A stretch of 12,132 bases of DNA from an uncultured Oscillospiraceae bacterium (GTDB taxonomy: Bacteria; Bacillota; Clostridia; Oscillospirales; Ruminococcaceae): contig CAKSHT010000063.1 in NCBI GenBank assembly GCA_934457235.1, positions 1 through 12,132 of the forward strand, in the 5' to 3' direction. The translations under genes were made by a program, and so were the position numbers. This document shows positions 1 through 6,279 of this stretch, in pieces. Within the stretch, counting starts at the first letter, position 1; every line of letters starts with the position of its first letter. Below the pieces are notes generated by a model. It did no database searches. It was not told the origin of the DNA and worked only from the letters and a program-made list of their open reading frames with translations.

Positions 1-222
1 GATTATGAGGGCGTGGAGCTGGTTTTCCTCGTAATATTCATGGGGCAGGGTGCGCAGGAATTCCTCGTCCTCGCCGATCTCTTTTGCAAGCTTTCGCAGC
101 TCCGGGGTGCGTACGCCGATTACGGTCTGCGGGTCTATGTTAGGTACGAGCCGTGAGTGGAATTTCTTGAACTTTATGTCCTGCAATTCAAAAAGGCGTT
201 TTTTTATCTCCTGTATTGTCAT
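1..222 (-). CDS. DNA alkylation repair protein (AlkD-like), N-terminal 74 residues only
   Basis: The gene starts at an ATG (220-222 on the complement) behind a clear GGAGGAAC Shine-Dalgarno and is open to the left edge, giving the first 74 residues. The visible protein has the family's N-terminal pattern: a LFELQD helix, a K-FHSRLVPNI segment, then IGVRTPELRKLAKEI (about residues 41-55) and LPHEYYEENQLHALI near residues 60-74. AlkD-family proteins are HEAT-like-repeat DNA glycosylases that remove cationic alkylated bases such as 3-methyladenine and 7-methylguanine. The residues used in base excision lie further into the protein, outside this window, so activity cannot be judged. The gene is divergent from the lipoprotein gene at 306. 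Its promoter must lie in the 83-base gap; a weak candidate there is TTTCCG, 17 bases, GATAAT (complement of 294-266). Family identity is fairly sure; exact substrate is unknown. Confidence 0.85.
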   Translation of the reverse strand, partial: MTIQEIKKRLFELQDIKFKKFHSRLVPNIDPQTVIGVRTPELRKLAKEIGEDEEFLRTLPHEYYEENQLHALII

Positions 223-241
223 TGTTCCTCCGTTTTTGCAA

Positions 242-297
242 CCTTTTTCCGGGATATCCGGTTTTATTATCAGAAATATAAAAACACCCGGAAAAGG
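242..297. repeat. Inverted repeat spanning the divergent intergenic region; right arm overlaps the lipoprotein SD
   Basis: CCTTTTTCCGGG (242-253) is the inverted match of CCCGGAAAAGG (287-297), with one extra T bulged: 11 pairs with 33 bases between the arms. The interior is AT-rich and holds a smaller CCGG-GATAT-CCGG near-palindrome (249-261). The right arm covers part of the AAGGAGA Shine-Dalgarno (294-300) of the lipoprotein gene that starts at 306. If the transcript begins upstream of 242, folding would mask that site. As DNA, the arms also bracket the only candidate promoter for the divergent AlkD-like gene. The role as operator or RNA switch is inference; only the repeat itself is seen. 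Confidence 0.5.
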
Positions 298-305
298 AGA
301 ATCAT

Positions 306-1643
306 ATGAAAAGGTACTTATCGGTAATTGCACTTTCAGCGTTTATCGCACTGACTGGCTGTGTTTCCCAGGGTGCAGGCTCTGACAGCGAAACTTCCAT
401 AGCGATCGGCGCAGCTGACAAAACCGAAACCGAGATCGCCCTGGTAACGGGCGACGTTCAGCCGGAGGATCTAACCGAACCTCCGCGTATCATGGTGCAG
501 TACAGCGGCGACGGCGTTGCCTGCGCGTCTGCAATGACCCTTGGTAACTACACCTGGGACGGCTCGGTAGCATGCGGCGCAGACCCGGTAACAACAGCGG
601 CGTACGGGCATATCGACGCGACTGTTGACCTCGACCTGGTATCTGACGGAGAGCCTAAAATCGGGCTTCGCGCGGGCTCTGAAATAACCTCGGTGGAGCT
701 GTATCCACTGGACGGCTCGGAAGCTGTCGAACTTGAATACACGCAGGACGGAACGGTAAAATTCCCCGCAGACGTGACGAGCGGAGTTGTCAGCGTATCC
801 GTAAAATACGAGCAGGGCGAAGCGGATTACTATTTCACCGTGCTCCGAAGCCAGACGGATAATTCCGAACCTCCGCAGCTTCGCGTATTTTATGGCGGGC
901 TTGGTACTGCAATGACAAGGGGCGGCTACACCTGGACGGTTTTACATGGCGACGAAGCCATGACCGCAGTTGTTGACTGTCCGTCCCCCTGGCAGATGTA
1001 TACGGCGAACTCGTTAAAGACGTTGTATGCCGAGCCGTCGGCGGAGCTTGCGATTATACTTCCGGAGGATTCCCGCATAACGTCTGCGGTGTATTACACC
1101 GGCGAGGACGAGCGCCATGACCTGGCGTATGACGGCGGTAAGTTTACACTGCCCGCTGAGGAGCTTTCTGCGGTATGCTGCGTTACCGTCGAAATGCCGC
1201 TTGGCACCTGCGATTATGTGTTCGCGTTCCAGACCGGAAGCGAACTGAGCACCCCGGCGTATGAACCGGGAATGCCGTCGCAGATAACCGCGGAGTATAA
1301 CGGCGAAGCATACGAGCTGCGCCAGTTCGACTACAAATGGACGGACGGCGAGGGCATTGAGCATAGTTCTGTCGCCGCCGATATTTCAAGTCCATGGAAT
1401 GTAAGGGACGAGCTGGCGCAGATACACGCCGAGCCTGGCAGCAAAATACTTTTTGACCTGCCGGACGGAGCGGAAATAACTGACACCGGGTATTCCACTA
1501 GCCACGACGAAAGCTGGGCGATGGAGTTCACAGGAAATTCCGTGACCGCGCCGGAGGAACAGACCGAAGCGGTCTGCACGGTTCGCATGACAATGCCGCA
1601 GGGCTGGTCGGATTATTCTTTCGTGGTGAACACTGCGGAGTAA
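306..1643 (+). CDS. Secreted lipoprotein of three tandem ~120-residue repeats, function unknown
   Basis: The 445-residue protein starts at ATG 306, five bases after AAGGAGA. Residues 1-18 form a signal peptide (basic KR start, hydrophobic stretch), and ALTGC gives a lipobox with lipidated Cys19, so the mature protein should be anchored outside the membrane. A Ser/Glu/Thr-rich linker (about 20-57) precedes three similar repeats at about 59-179, 189-309 and 324-442. Each begins with a P-P/S-x-I/L strand, has a Tyr-x-Trp motif (NYTW 81-84, GYTW 207-210, DYKW 342-345), then beta-rich sequence with an I-T-S/D turn, and ends in a D/S-Y-x-F strand. Repeats 2 and 3 share D-x-x-SPW (224-229, 359-364); repeat 1 has lost it. 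The pattern suggests beta-sandwich domains of the sort seen in clostridial surface proteins. No catalytic motif is visible. It stands alone, is divergent from the AlkD-like gene, and is followed by a strong terminator. I do not recognise a function; ligand binding at the cell surface is a guess. Confidence 0.85.
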   Translation: MKRYLSVIALSAFIALTGCVSQGAGSDSETSIAIGAADKTETEIALVTGDVQPEDLTEPPRIMVQYSGDGVACASAMTLGNYTWDGSVACGADPVTTAAYGHIDATVDLDLVSDGEPKIGLRAGSEITSVELYPLDGSEAVELEYTQDGTVKFPADVTSGVVSVSVKYEQGEADYYFTVLRSQTDNSEPPQLRVFYGGLGTAMTRGGYTWTVLHGDEAMTAVVDCPSPWQMYTANSLKTLYAEPSAELAIILPEDSRITSAVYYTGEDERHDLAYDGGKFTLPAEELSAVCCVTVEMPLGTCDYVFAFQTGSELSTPAYEPGMPSQITAEYNGEAYELRQFDYKWTDGEGIEHSSVAADISSPWNVRDELAQIHAEPGSKILFDLPDGAEITDTGYSTSHDESWAMEFTGNSVTAPEEQTEAVCTVRMTMPQGWSDYSFVVNTAE

Positions 1644-1658
1644 TCACACAACAGTATG

Positions 1659-1782
1659 ACCGGGCATACAATAAGGCAGGGTAAGGCAGAAACGGTATCG
1701 CTATGCCGAACTCCACGCCGAGCCGAAGGTGGCGTCCCGACAGCCGCCGGAGCGCCCGTGAATAGCCGGAGGCATGCCCGGT
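1659..1782 (+). other. Possible folded RNA region in the 3' untranslated part of the lipoprotein transcript
   Basis: ACCGGGCAT (1659-1667) pairs perfectly with ATGCCCGGT (1774-1782), enclosing 106 bases. Inside, GCCGCCGG (1743-1750) pairs with CCGGAGGC (1766-1773) at 7 of 8 positions, directly against the closing helix. ACGCC and GGCGT around 1713-1734 can form a third stem. The intrinsic terminator follows at 1799. The layout (closing helix, inner branches, terminator) is that of a structured 3' UTR or a small RNA. I could not match it to the SRP, RNase P, B12, c-di-GMP, TPP or glycine RNA motifs from memory. The region is GC-rich, so some pairing is expected by chance. Confidence 0.3.
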
Positions 1783-1798
1783 GTGTTAAATATACCCT

Positions 1799-1831
1799 CC
1801 CGGCGGTGGAAACACCGCCGGGGCATTTTTT
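1799..1831 (+). terminator. Intrinsic terminator after the lipoprotein gene
   Basis: A perfect 10-base-pair stem (CCCGGCGGTG 1799-1808, CACCGCCGGG 1813-1822) with a GAAA tetraloop is followed, after GCA, by six T (1826-1831). It ends plus-strand transcription from the lipoprotein gene and lies right against the 3' end of the convergent FliB-like gene, whose stop codon overlaps the T-run. In the minus direction the stem is followed by AGGGTATATTTAA, which lacks a proper T-run, so it probably works poorly for the FliB-like operon. Confidence 0.88.
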
Positions 1832-2846
1832 AGTAATATTCCTCAAGGAATGCGTCGATGTTTTCCTGCGAATATTCCACCTGCTTGGAATACAGCTTGA
1901 GGTCGAGTATCATGTCCCACTCAGAAATGGCGCTGTTATCGGATCTGTCAAGCCATTTCATGCAGTCCGTCAGCATTACTGCGAGGGCTGAGCAGCACGC
2001 TAGCATTACGCGGGCATACGCCGCGCTGTCGTTTAGGCTTTCAGTGTAGTGCCGGAAAATCCCGTACACCGCGATGTGCTCATATCGCCATTCCCCGTGG
2101 AGCGCCAGGAACTCCGGAAGCATGTCCAGAAGCTCGTCACGGCGTTCTGTCAGCCGCGCGAGTACGTTCGTCCATTCGTCGTTTATGCTCTCCATGTCCG
2201 CGAGGGTATCCAGGAGCCGCGAAAGCTCCTCCGGTGTCGCAAGGCACTGCCAGTCCTGCGGGATTTCCGCCGGGGCGCCGCCCTCGATCTGCTGCTGGAT
2301 ATTCCAGGCGTATTCCGCGCATTTCCCCAGGCGGTCGGTGATGCCGAGCGTCCTGTCCTGGAGTATCTGAAAAAGCTGACGGCGCTCATTCCGGAACGAC
2401 GCAGTGAATTCGTCGTCGGAGCGCTGCAATTCAGCGTCCTCCTCGTCCTGGACGAGCGTGAACGGCTCGCTGCTGCTGAACAGAAGCCGACAGACCTCCT
2501 CGCAGCAAAGACCAAGCCCTCCCTCCCGGACTTTACCGGAATTGTTGAAGAAACGCGGGTGAAGCGCGCAGATATCGCATAAAATACCGTCGCCACAGTG
2601 GAGTATCAGCTCGCACAGCCCGTCCCCACGCAGGAGGGCGCAGCGGTCGCCGGAAGCAAGCGCGAACGTTTTCTGACCGTCGCGCTCGTGTATCGCGCTG
2701 CGAAGCCGTTCGCCGAATTCTCCGGGTACCTTCCGGAAACGCTCCCAAGCGGGCGGGTCGATGTCTATCTCCCAGCCTGCGCAGCAGTTGTCGGTGCATT
2801 TGTCCGCAATGCAGATAAATTTATCGTAGAACCAGGGTCGTATCAT
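1830..2846 (-). CDS. FliB-like protein (flagellin lysine-N-methylase family), Cys-rich
   Basis: The 338-residue product has the N-terminal cysteine signature of the FliB family: C17-x3-C21-C22-x-G-W25, then C69, C78, C84, C90-x2-C93, the ALHPRFF segment (94-100), and C114-C115 with C119. Salmonella FliB methylates lysine side chains of flagellin, and its conserved cysteines are thought to bind an iron-sulfur cluster. This protein is somewhat shorter than the roughly 400-residue enterobacterial FliB. The C-terminal two thirds are helical and lack motifs I can name. Its ATG overlaps the stop of the upstream GNAT gene (ATGA at 2846-2843) and has only a weak Shine-Dalgarno, so it is probably translated by coupling. 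It is last in the kinase-GNAT-FliB operon. No flagellar gene is visible nearby, so the substrate may not be flagellin; that is inference. Family call is good, precise function uncertain. Confidence 0.8.
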   Translation of the reverse strand: MIRPWFYDKFICIADKCTDNCCAGWEIDIDPPAWERFRKVPGEFGERLRSAIHERDGQKTFALASGDRCALLRGDGLCELILHCGDGILCDICALHPRFFNNSGKVREGGLGLCCEEVCRLLFSSSEPFTLVQDEEDAELQRSDDEFTASFRNERRQLFQILQDRTLGITDRLGKCAEYAWNIQQQIEGGAPAEIPQDWQCLATPEELSRLLDTLADMESINDEWTNVLARLTERRDELLDMLPEFLALHGEWRYEHIAVYGIFRHYTESLNDSAAYARVMLACCSALAVMLTDCMKWLDRSDNSAISEWDMILDLKLYSKQVEYSQENIDAFLEEYY

Positions 2847-3331
2847 AATTTAGTCACGTCAAAATAGTGCGGGATTATATCGGCATAGCTGCCATCCTTC
2901 TTGCGAAAACCTCCGGGGATAACGCCGAGCTGAGTGAATCCCAGGCTCTTGTAGAGTGCGAGCGCCGAAGCGTTGTCTGCCACAACTGCGTTGAACTGCA
3001 TAATGCGGAAGCCAAGTTCCTTGCACTTGTGCAGGCAGTGGATGACCAGCCGGCGTCCGACATGCTTTCCGCGATTATCGGAGCGCACTGCATAGCTTGC
3101 ATTTGCAATATGTCCGCATCTTCCGACATTATTCGGGTGCAGGATATATAGACCGACGATCTCGCCGTCCTCGACCGCTGCGCCGGTGAAGCTCTGCGAA
3201 GCGAAGAATTCCCCGGCGGATTCAGGCGTCAGATCCTCTTCCTGCGGGAATGCCTGACCTTCGTCAACCACCTCGTTCCAGATGCGCATGAGCGCCGGGA
3301 CGTCTTGTTTTCCGAACTTCCTTATCTCCAT
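2843..3331 (-). CDS. GNAT-family N-acetyltransferase
   Basis: The 162-residue protein has the GNAT layout. It has an N-terminal strand and helix (IRKFGKQDVPALMRIWNEVV). The central beta strands are followed by the acetyl-CoA loop region A-V-R-S-D-N-R-G-K-H-V-G (81-92). Then come the ALALYKSLGF helix-turn (123-132) and a C-terminal strand with DIIPHYFDV (151-159). In the loop the usual central Gly of R-x-x-G-x-G is His90, a variant I believe occurs in other GNATs. It would move an acetyl group from acetyl-CoA to an amine; the acceptor cannot be read from sequence. The start is chosen because AGAGGT (complement of 3344-3339) lies 7 bases before the ATG. It sits 16 bases after the kinase gene and overlaps the FliB-like gene by 4 bases, so all three should share one mRNA. 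Confidence 0.88.
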   Translation of the reverse strand: MEIRKFGKQDVPALMRIWNEVVDEGQAFPQEEDLTPESAGEFFASQSFTGAAVEDGEIVGLYILHPNNVGRCGHIANASYAVRSDNRGKHVGRRLVIHCLHKCKELGFRIMQFNAVVADNASALALYKSLGFTQLGVIPGGFRKKDGSYADIIPHYFDVTKL

Positions 3332-3347
3332 CTTTTGTACCTCTTTT

Positions 3348-4259
3348 TTATCCTATGAATTCGCGGACGAGCGAGTTGTCCGGTACGAAATCCCTTTCGA
3401 GCGGAGACAGCGCCCTCAGGAACAGCTCGATGTCCGCGTAATGTTCGTAATCGCTGTAGGTGTTTGAAACATGCTCCAGGTCGCTCAGCAGAATGTCGCG
3501 GTAGACCATCGGCTCATAGGCGATAAACGTGTCTATATCGAAGTTCGCGCGGTGCTTGTAGGGCATGATATACAGATCCTCGCCGCGTTCGACGGAGCGG
3601 AAGAAATCCATCGTTTCCGGAATGCTCCTGCCGCGGTACAGCTTGTCACGGATAAGTCTGCGCATAAGACGTATCTTTGACGGGTGGAGCAGCGCGCCGT
3701 CGTTTTCAAGGCGCGTGCGTACGGATACATATACGCGGTTCGTGTATTCATCGGATTCGCCGATGACGTCAGGATTGAGCGCGTGTATGCCCTCCATAAT
3801 TACTATATCACCGGGCTGCTGCTGTAGCGTCATTCCCGGACGACGTTCCTGGGCTGTGAAGTCAAACGACGGGATTTCTATCGGCTCGCAGCGGCTGAGC
3901 ATCTGGAGGTGCTGCCTGAAAAGCTCGGTGTCAAGGCGCTTTGGTGACTCAAAGTCGAACTGACCAAGCTCGCTGAGCCGCTTTTCCTCGTCGGTAAGCG
4001 GCAGAAAATAGTTGTCCATCGAGATGGTGTGAGCACGGCAGCCGTTATCCCTCAGTAGCTGCGCGATCCTGCCGGCGGTGGTGGTCTTTCCGGAGCCGGA
4101 CGGTCCTGAGATGAGCACTACAGGGCGCTGGCTGCGATCGTTATATATACGCTCCGCCGCGCAGGAGACCTGGTCAGCATAGGCGTTTTCTGCGCTGAGC
4201 ACAAGTTCCTGCGGTTCGGCGGCGCTGGAATTCAGCGACTTTACAGGAATACATTTCAT
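3348..4259 (-). CDS. Uridine kinase-like nucleoside kinase (P-loop)
   Basis: The 303-residue protein matches the uridine kinase/phosphoribulokinase family. It has a Walker A loop GPSGSGKT (52-59) and S-M-D-N-Y (80-84), whose Asp82 is in the place of the Udk catalytic acid. F-D-F-E-S-P-x-x-L-D (101-110) is the Udk-type nucleoside-binding segment, and D-I-V-I-M-E-G-I-H-A-L (151-161) is the Walker B-like strand. A lid region rich in Arg (about 190-215, LMRRLIRDKLYRGR) follows. The family phosphorylates nucleosides such as uridine and cytidine to the monophosphate. About 45 extra N-terminal residues precede the P-loop. Some clostridial relatives carry a TGS or ThrRS-like N-terminal domain, which is not present here. 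The gene has an AAAGGGGA Shine-Dalgarno and a strong promoter about 67-95 bases upstream, and leads the kinase-GNAT-FliB operon. It is unlikely to be the only canonical Udk; substrate not certain. Confidence 0.85.
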   Translation of the reverse strand: MKCIPVKSLNSSAAEPQELVLSAENAYADQVSCAAERIYNDRSQRPVVLISGPSGSGKTTTAGRIAQLLRDNGCRAHTISMDNYFLPLTDEEKRLSELGQFDFESPKRLDTELFRQHLQMLSRCEPIEIPSFDFTAQERRPGMTLQQQPGDIVIMEGIHALNPDVIGESDEYTNRVYVSVRTRLENDGALLHPSKIRLMRRLIRDKLYRGRSIPETMDFFRSVERGEDLYIMPYKHRANFDIDTFIAYEPMVYRDILLSDLEHVSNTYSDYEHYADIELFLRALSPLERDFVPDNSLVREFIG

Positions 4260-4283
4260 ATATTGTCCCCTTTCACCAAACCC

Positions 4284-4306
4284 GCCCGCAGCTGTTGACT
4301 GCGGAC
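4284..4306 (-). other. Hairpin in the 5' leader of the kinase operon
   Basis: On the minus strand GTCCGCAG and CTGCGGGC can pair (8 pairs with one G-T, 7-base loop TCAACAG). The hairpin sits between the promoter (4326-4354) and the kinase Shine-Dalgarno. No T-run follows it, so it is not a terminator. It might stabilise the leader or be chance. Confidence 0.35.
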
Positions 4307-4325
4307 GTGTATTCTGTTCTATTAT

Positions 4326-4354
4326 AGTATATGCCTAAATGCGCTGTCTGTCAA
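4326..4354 (-). promoter_or_regulatory. Sigma-A promoter for the kinase-GNAT-FliB operon
   Basis: Read on the minus strand, a perfect TTGACA (-35, 4354-4349) is followed after exactly 17 bases by TATACT (-10, 4331-4326). Transcription should begin near 4319, giving a leader of about 60 bases before the kinase ATG at 4259. The -35 box begins only about 7 bases after the pilT stop codon, and no terminator lies between, so pilT transcripts may also read into this operon. Confidence 0.85.
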
Positions 4355-4360
4355 CACCTT

Positions 4361-5416
4361 TTAAATACCGTTGAGCAGCTTCTTTTCCATTTCGCCGCGG
4401 TCGGTAGCGTATTCAAGCGCGGTCTCATAGGATATCTGTCCGGTCTTATAGAGCTTGGAAAGGCTGTCGTTGAGGGTGCACATGCCGTCCCTTCCGCCTG
4501 CCGCCATAGTTGTTTCCATCATGTTTATCTTGTTGGAGCGGATAAGGTTCTTGATGGCGTCCGTTCCGACCATGACTTCAACGGCTGCAACTCTTCCCTT
4601 GCCGTCGGAGCGCGGGATAAGCGACTGCGCGATGATGGCCTGTATCATACTTGCGAGCTGCGAACGCACCTGGTCCTGCGAGTGTATCGGGCAGGCGTCG
4701 ATGATTCTGTCAACGGTCTGCGCCGCGCTGGAAGTGTGCAGTGTGCCGAATACAAGATGTCCGGTCTCGGCGGCGGCCATCGCGAGCGAGATGGTTTCAT
4801 AGTCGCGCATCTCGCCGATGAGTATAACGTCCGGATCCTCACGCAGCGCGCTTCTGAGCGCTTCATGGAATGACGGTACGTCCCTGCCAAGCTCGCGCTG
4901 GTGTATGGTCGCCTTTTCCTGTTTGTAGCGGTATTCGATAGGATCCTCAATGGTGATTATGTGGCAGGGGCGGGTCTTGTTGATGTACTCGACCAGCGCT
5001 GCCAGGGTGGTGGACTTACCTGCGCCTGTCGGTCCTGTTACCAGTACCAGACCTCTGCGCTTCTTTGCGAAATCAAGGAGCACCGAGGGCATTTTCAGTT
5101 CCTCAAGGGTAGGGATCTCGGCGTTCAGCAGACGTATACATGCCGCGAGCTTTCCGCTCTGGCGGAACACGTTTACACGCTGGCGCGCGCCGTTTTTAAG
5201 CTCAAAGCTGAAGTCTATATCCTTGCCGTCGTTGAGCATTTTTTCCTGCTCGGCGGAGAGTATTGATAAGATCGTGCGGTTGACCACCTGGTCGGAAAGC
5301 TCTGTGTACTTGCGAAGCTCGCCGTTCACGCGCACAACGGTGGGTGCGCCGACGGTGAGGTGGATATCGGAGGCGTTCATTTCACGCGCCTGCATGATGA
5401 ATTCTTCAAAAGTCAT
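4361..5416 (-). CDS. pilT: Type IV pilus retraction ATPase PilT
   Basis: The 351-residue protein is full-length for PilT. In order: the N-terminal ASDIHL segment (15-20), Walker A GPTGAGKST (128-136), the Asp box ITIEDPIEY (153-161), Walker B DPDVILIGEMRD (193-204), the His box GHLVFGTLHT (218-227), and D-A-I-K-N-L-I-R (285-292). The last corresponds to the AIRNLIR motif that marks retraction ATPases and is needed for retraction in studied PilT proteins. PilT forms a cytoplasmic hexamer at the base of the pilus and drives subunit removal, giving twitching motility, adhesion and DNA uptake. No other pil gene is in this window, so the pilus machinery must be elsewhere. It follows the CobU-like gene by 38 bases and is probably co-transcribed with it. 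The Shine-Dalgarno (GGAAGGAAG) is moderate. Confidence 0.95.
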   Translation of the reverse strand: MTFEEFIMQAREMNASDIHLTVGAPTVVRVNGELRKYTELSDQVVNRTILSILSAEQEKMLNDGKDIDFSFELKNGARQRVNVFRQSGKLAACIRLLNAEIPTLEELKMPSVLLDFAKKRRGLVLVTGPTGAGKSTTLAALVEYINKTRPCHIITIEDPIEYRYKQEKATIHQRELGRDVPSFHEALRSALREDPDVILIGEMRDYETISLAMAAAETGHLVFGTLHTSSAAQTVDRIIDACPIHSQDQVRSQLASMIQAIIAQSLIPRSDGKGRVAAVEVMVGTDAIKNLIRSNKINMMETTMAAGGRDGMCTLNDSLSKLYKTGQISYETALEYATDRGEMEKKLLNGI

Positions 5417-5454
5417 GGTGTTCTTCCTTCCGTGTTATGTATTTTATTTGTGGA

Positions 5455-6000
5455 TCACTTTATCTTGAACTGAATTCCGCTTGCTGAGAAGAATACTTCG
5501 TCGGATGAATTCGCTATACGCTGGTTGATGTCGCCTATCATACGGCGCAGTACCTTGTCGCGCGGGTCCGCCGGGGCTACGGAAAATCCGGTTTCCAGTG
5601 TGATTATCGTCATGCTGCCGTCGTTCTCACGGATACGTTCGCGCATCGCCTCAATATCGGATATAACGTTCTTTTCGATGGTTTTCATCATCTCGTCGGT
5701 CATTCCGGCGATATCCGGGCACATTCTGTTGAGTACGATCAAAGTGTAGTCGCTCAGCCGGTCGAATATCACGAACTTGTGGTCGCCTATCGCTGCCGCG
5801 GGATTTTCCGTTATCCCGGATACGATGTCCCATTCAACGCCGTTCTGATTGTTTCCGTATTCGATACGGTGCATGATATCGGAGTCTACGGCGTCTCCGG
5901 TGCGCAGATAAAGAACGTAGTCAAAGCGGGAATAATTTGTAACTGCCCAGCGGGATTTTCCGCTTGCAGCCCCGCCTGTTATCAGTATGGATTTGGACAT
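5455..6000 (-). CDS. CobU-like P-loop protein lacking the guanylyl-accepting His
   Basis: I start at the ATG at 6000, behind AAAGGA, giving 181 residues, the usual CobU length; a longer reading from 6057 has no Shine-Dalgarno. CobU-family marks are ITGGAASGKSRWA (7-19, P-loop), ITLETGF with VAPADP (133-146), and the C-terminal INQRIANSSDEVFFSASGI-FKIK (159-181). CobU phosphorylates adenosylcobinamide and then transfers GMP to it, using a covalently guanylylated histidine (His46 in Salmonella) in an R-I-x-H-H stretch. Here the aligned stretch is R45-I-E-Y48-G49-N-N-Q-N-G-V-E-W57, with no histidine from R45 on. The E-C position of the mid-protein strand also differs (FDRL 79-82). The transferase activity is therefore doubtful, while the kinase P-loop is intact. 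No other cobalamin gene and no B12 riboswitch is nearby. The partner gene is pilT. Confidence 0.78.
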   Translation of the reverse strand: MSKSILITGGAASGKSRWAVTNYSRFDYVLYLRTGDAVDSDIMHRIEYGNNQNGVEWDIVSGITENPAAAIGDHKFVIFDRLSDYTLIVLNRMCPDIAGMTDEMMKTIEKNVISDIEAMRERIRENDGSMTIITLETGFSVAPADPRDKVLRRMIGDINQRIANSSDEVFFSASGIQFKIK

Positions 6001-6099
6001 TTCGCCACCGTTCCTTTCAGATTTTGTGGTCATGAATACAGCGTATTTCAGCCGCATTCACTGTATGCAGGCATTTTAATAAATAAACGTCATACATAT

Positions 6100-6128
6100 A
6101 TTATACAATAAAATCTTCAACATGTAAA
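6100..6128 (-). promoter_or_regulatory. Sigma-A promoter for the cobU-like/pilT transcript
   Basis: On the minus strand TTTACA (-35, 6128-6123) is followed after exactly 17 bases by a perfect TATAAT (-10, 6105-6100). The start would be near 6093, giving a leader of roughly 93 bases to the ATG at 6000. That leader is AT-rich at first and holds no recognisable riboswitch. Confidence 0.85.
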
Positions 6129-6247
6129 GTGGTTTTTGTGAATTTTGTACAACAGGAAGCAACATTGTGAAATACTCCCGTTTTTGCCTGTGCTAAATTG
6201 TGTAAAATCATGATACGTTTTTTCACATGCGTGTATCCGTTTACATG

Positions 6248-6279
6248 AAAAATAGGCGGGAAGAATTTCTCTTCCCGCC
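6248..6279 (-). terminator. Intrinsic terminator formed by the left palindrome of the hairpin element
   Basis: On the minus strand GGCGGGAAGA and TCTTCCCGCC form a 10-pair stem with a GAAAT loop, followed by TA and five T (complement of 6254-6248). It would stop minus-strand transcripts coming from the membrane-protein gene before they reach the cobU-like promoter at 6128. The same palindrome on the plus strand is followed by GCAGCTTG and would not terminate. Confidence 0.7.

Noticed and set aside
6001..6057. Longer CobU-like start at 6057
   Set aside because: No ribosome site there; the start at 6000 has AAAGGA and gives the family's normal N-terminus just before the P-loop.
6001..6099. Cobalamin riboswitch upstream of the CobU-like gene
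   Set aside because: The leader is only about 93 bases and I see no B12-box-like or core sequence.
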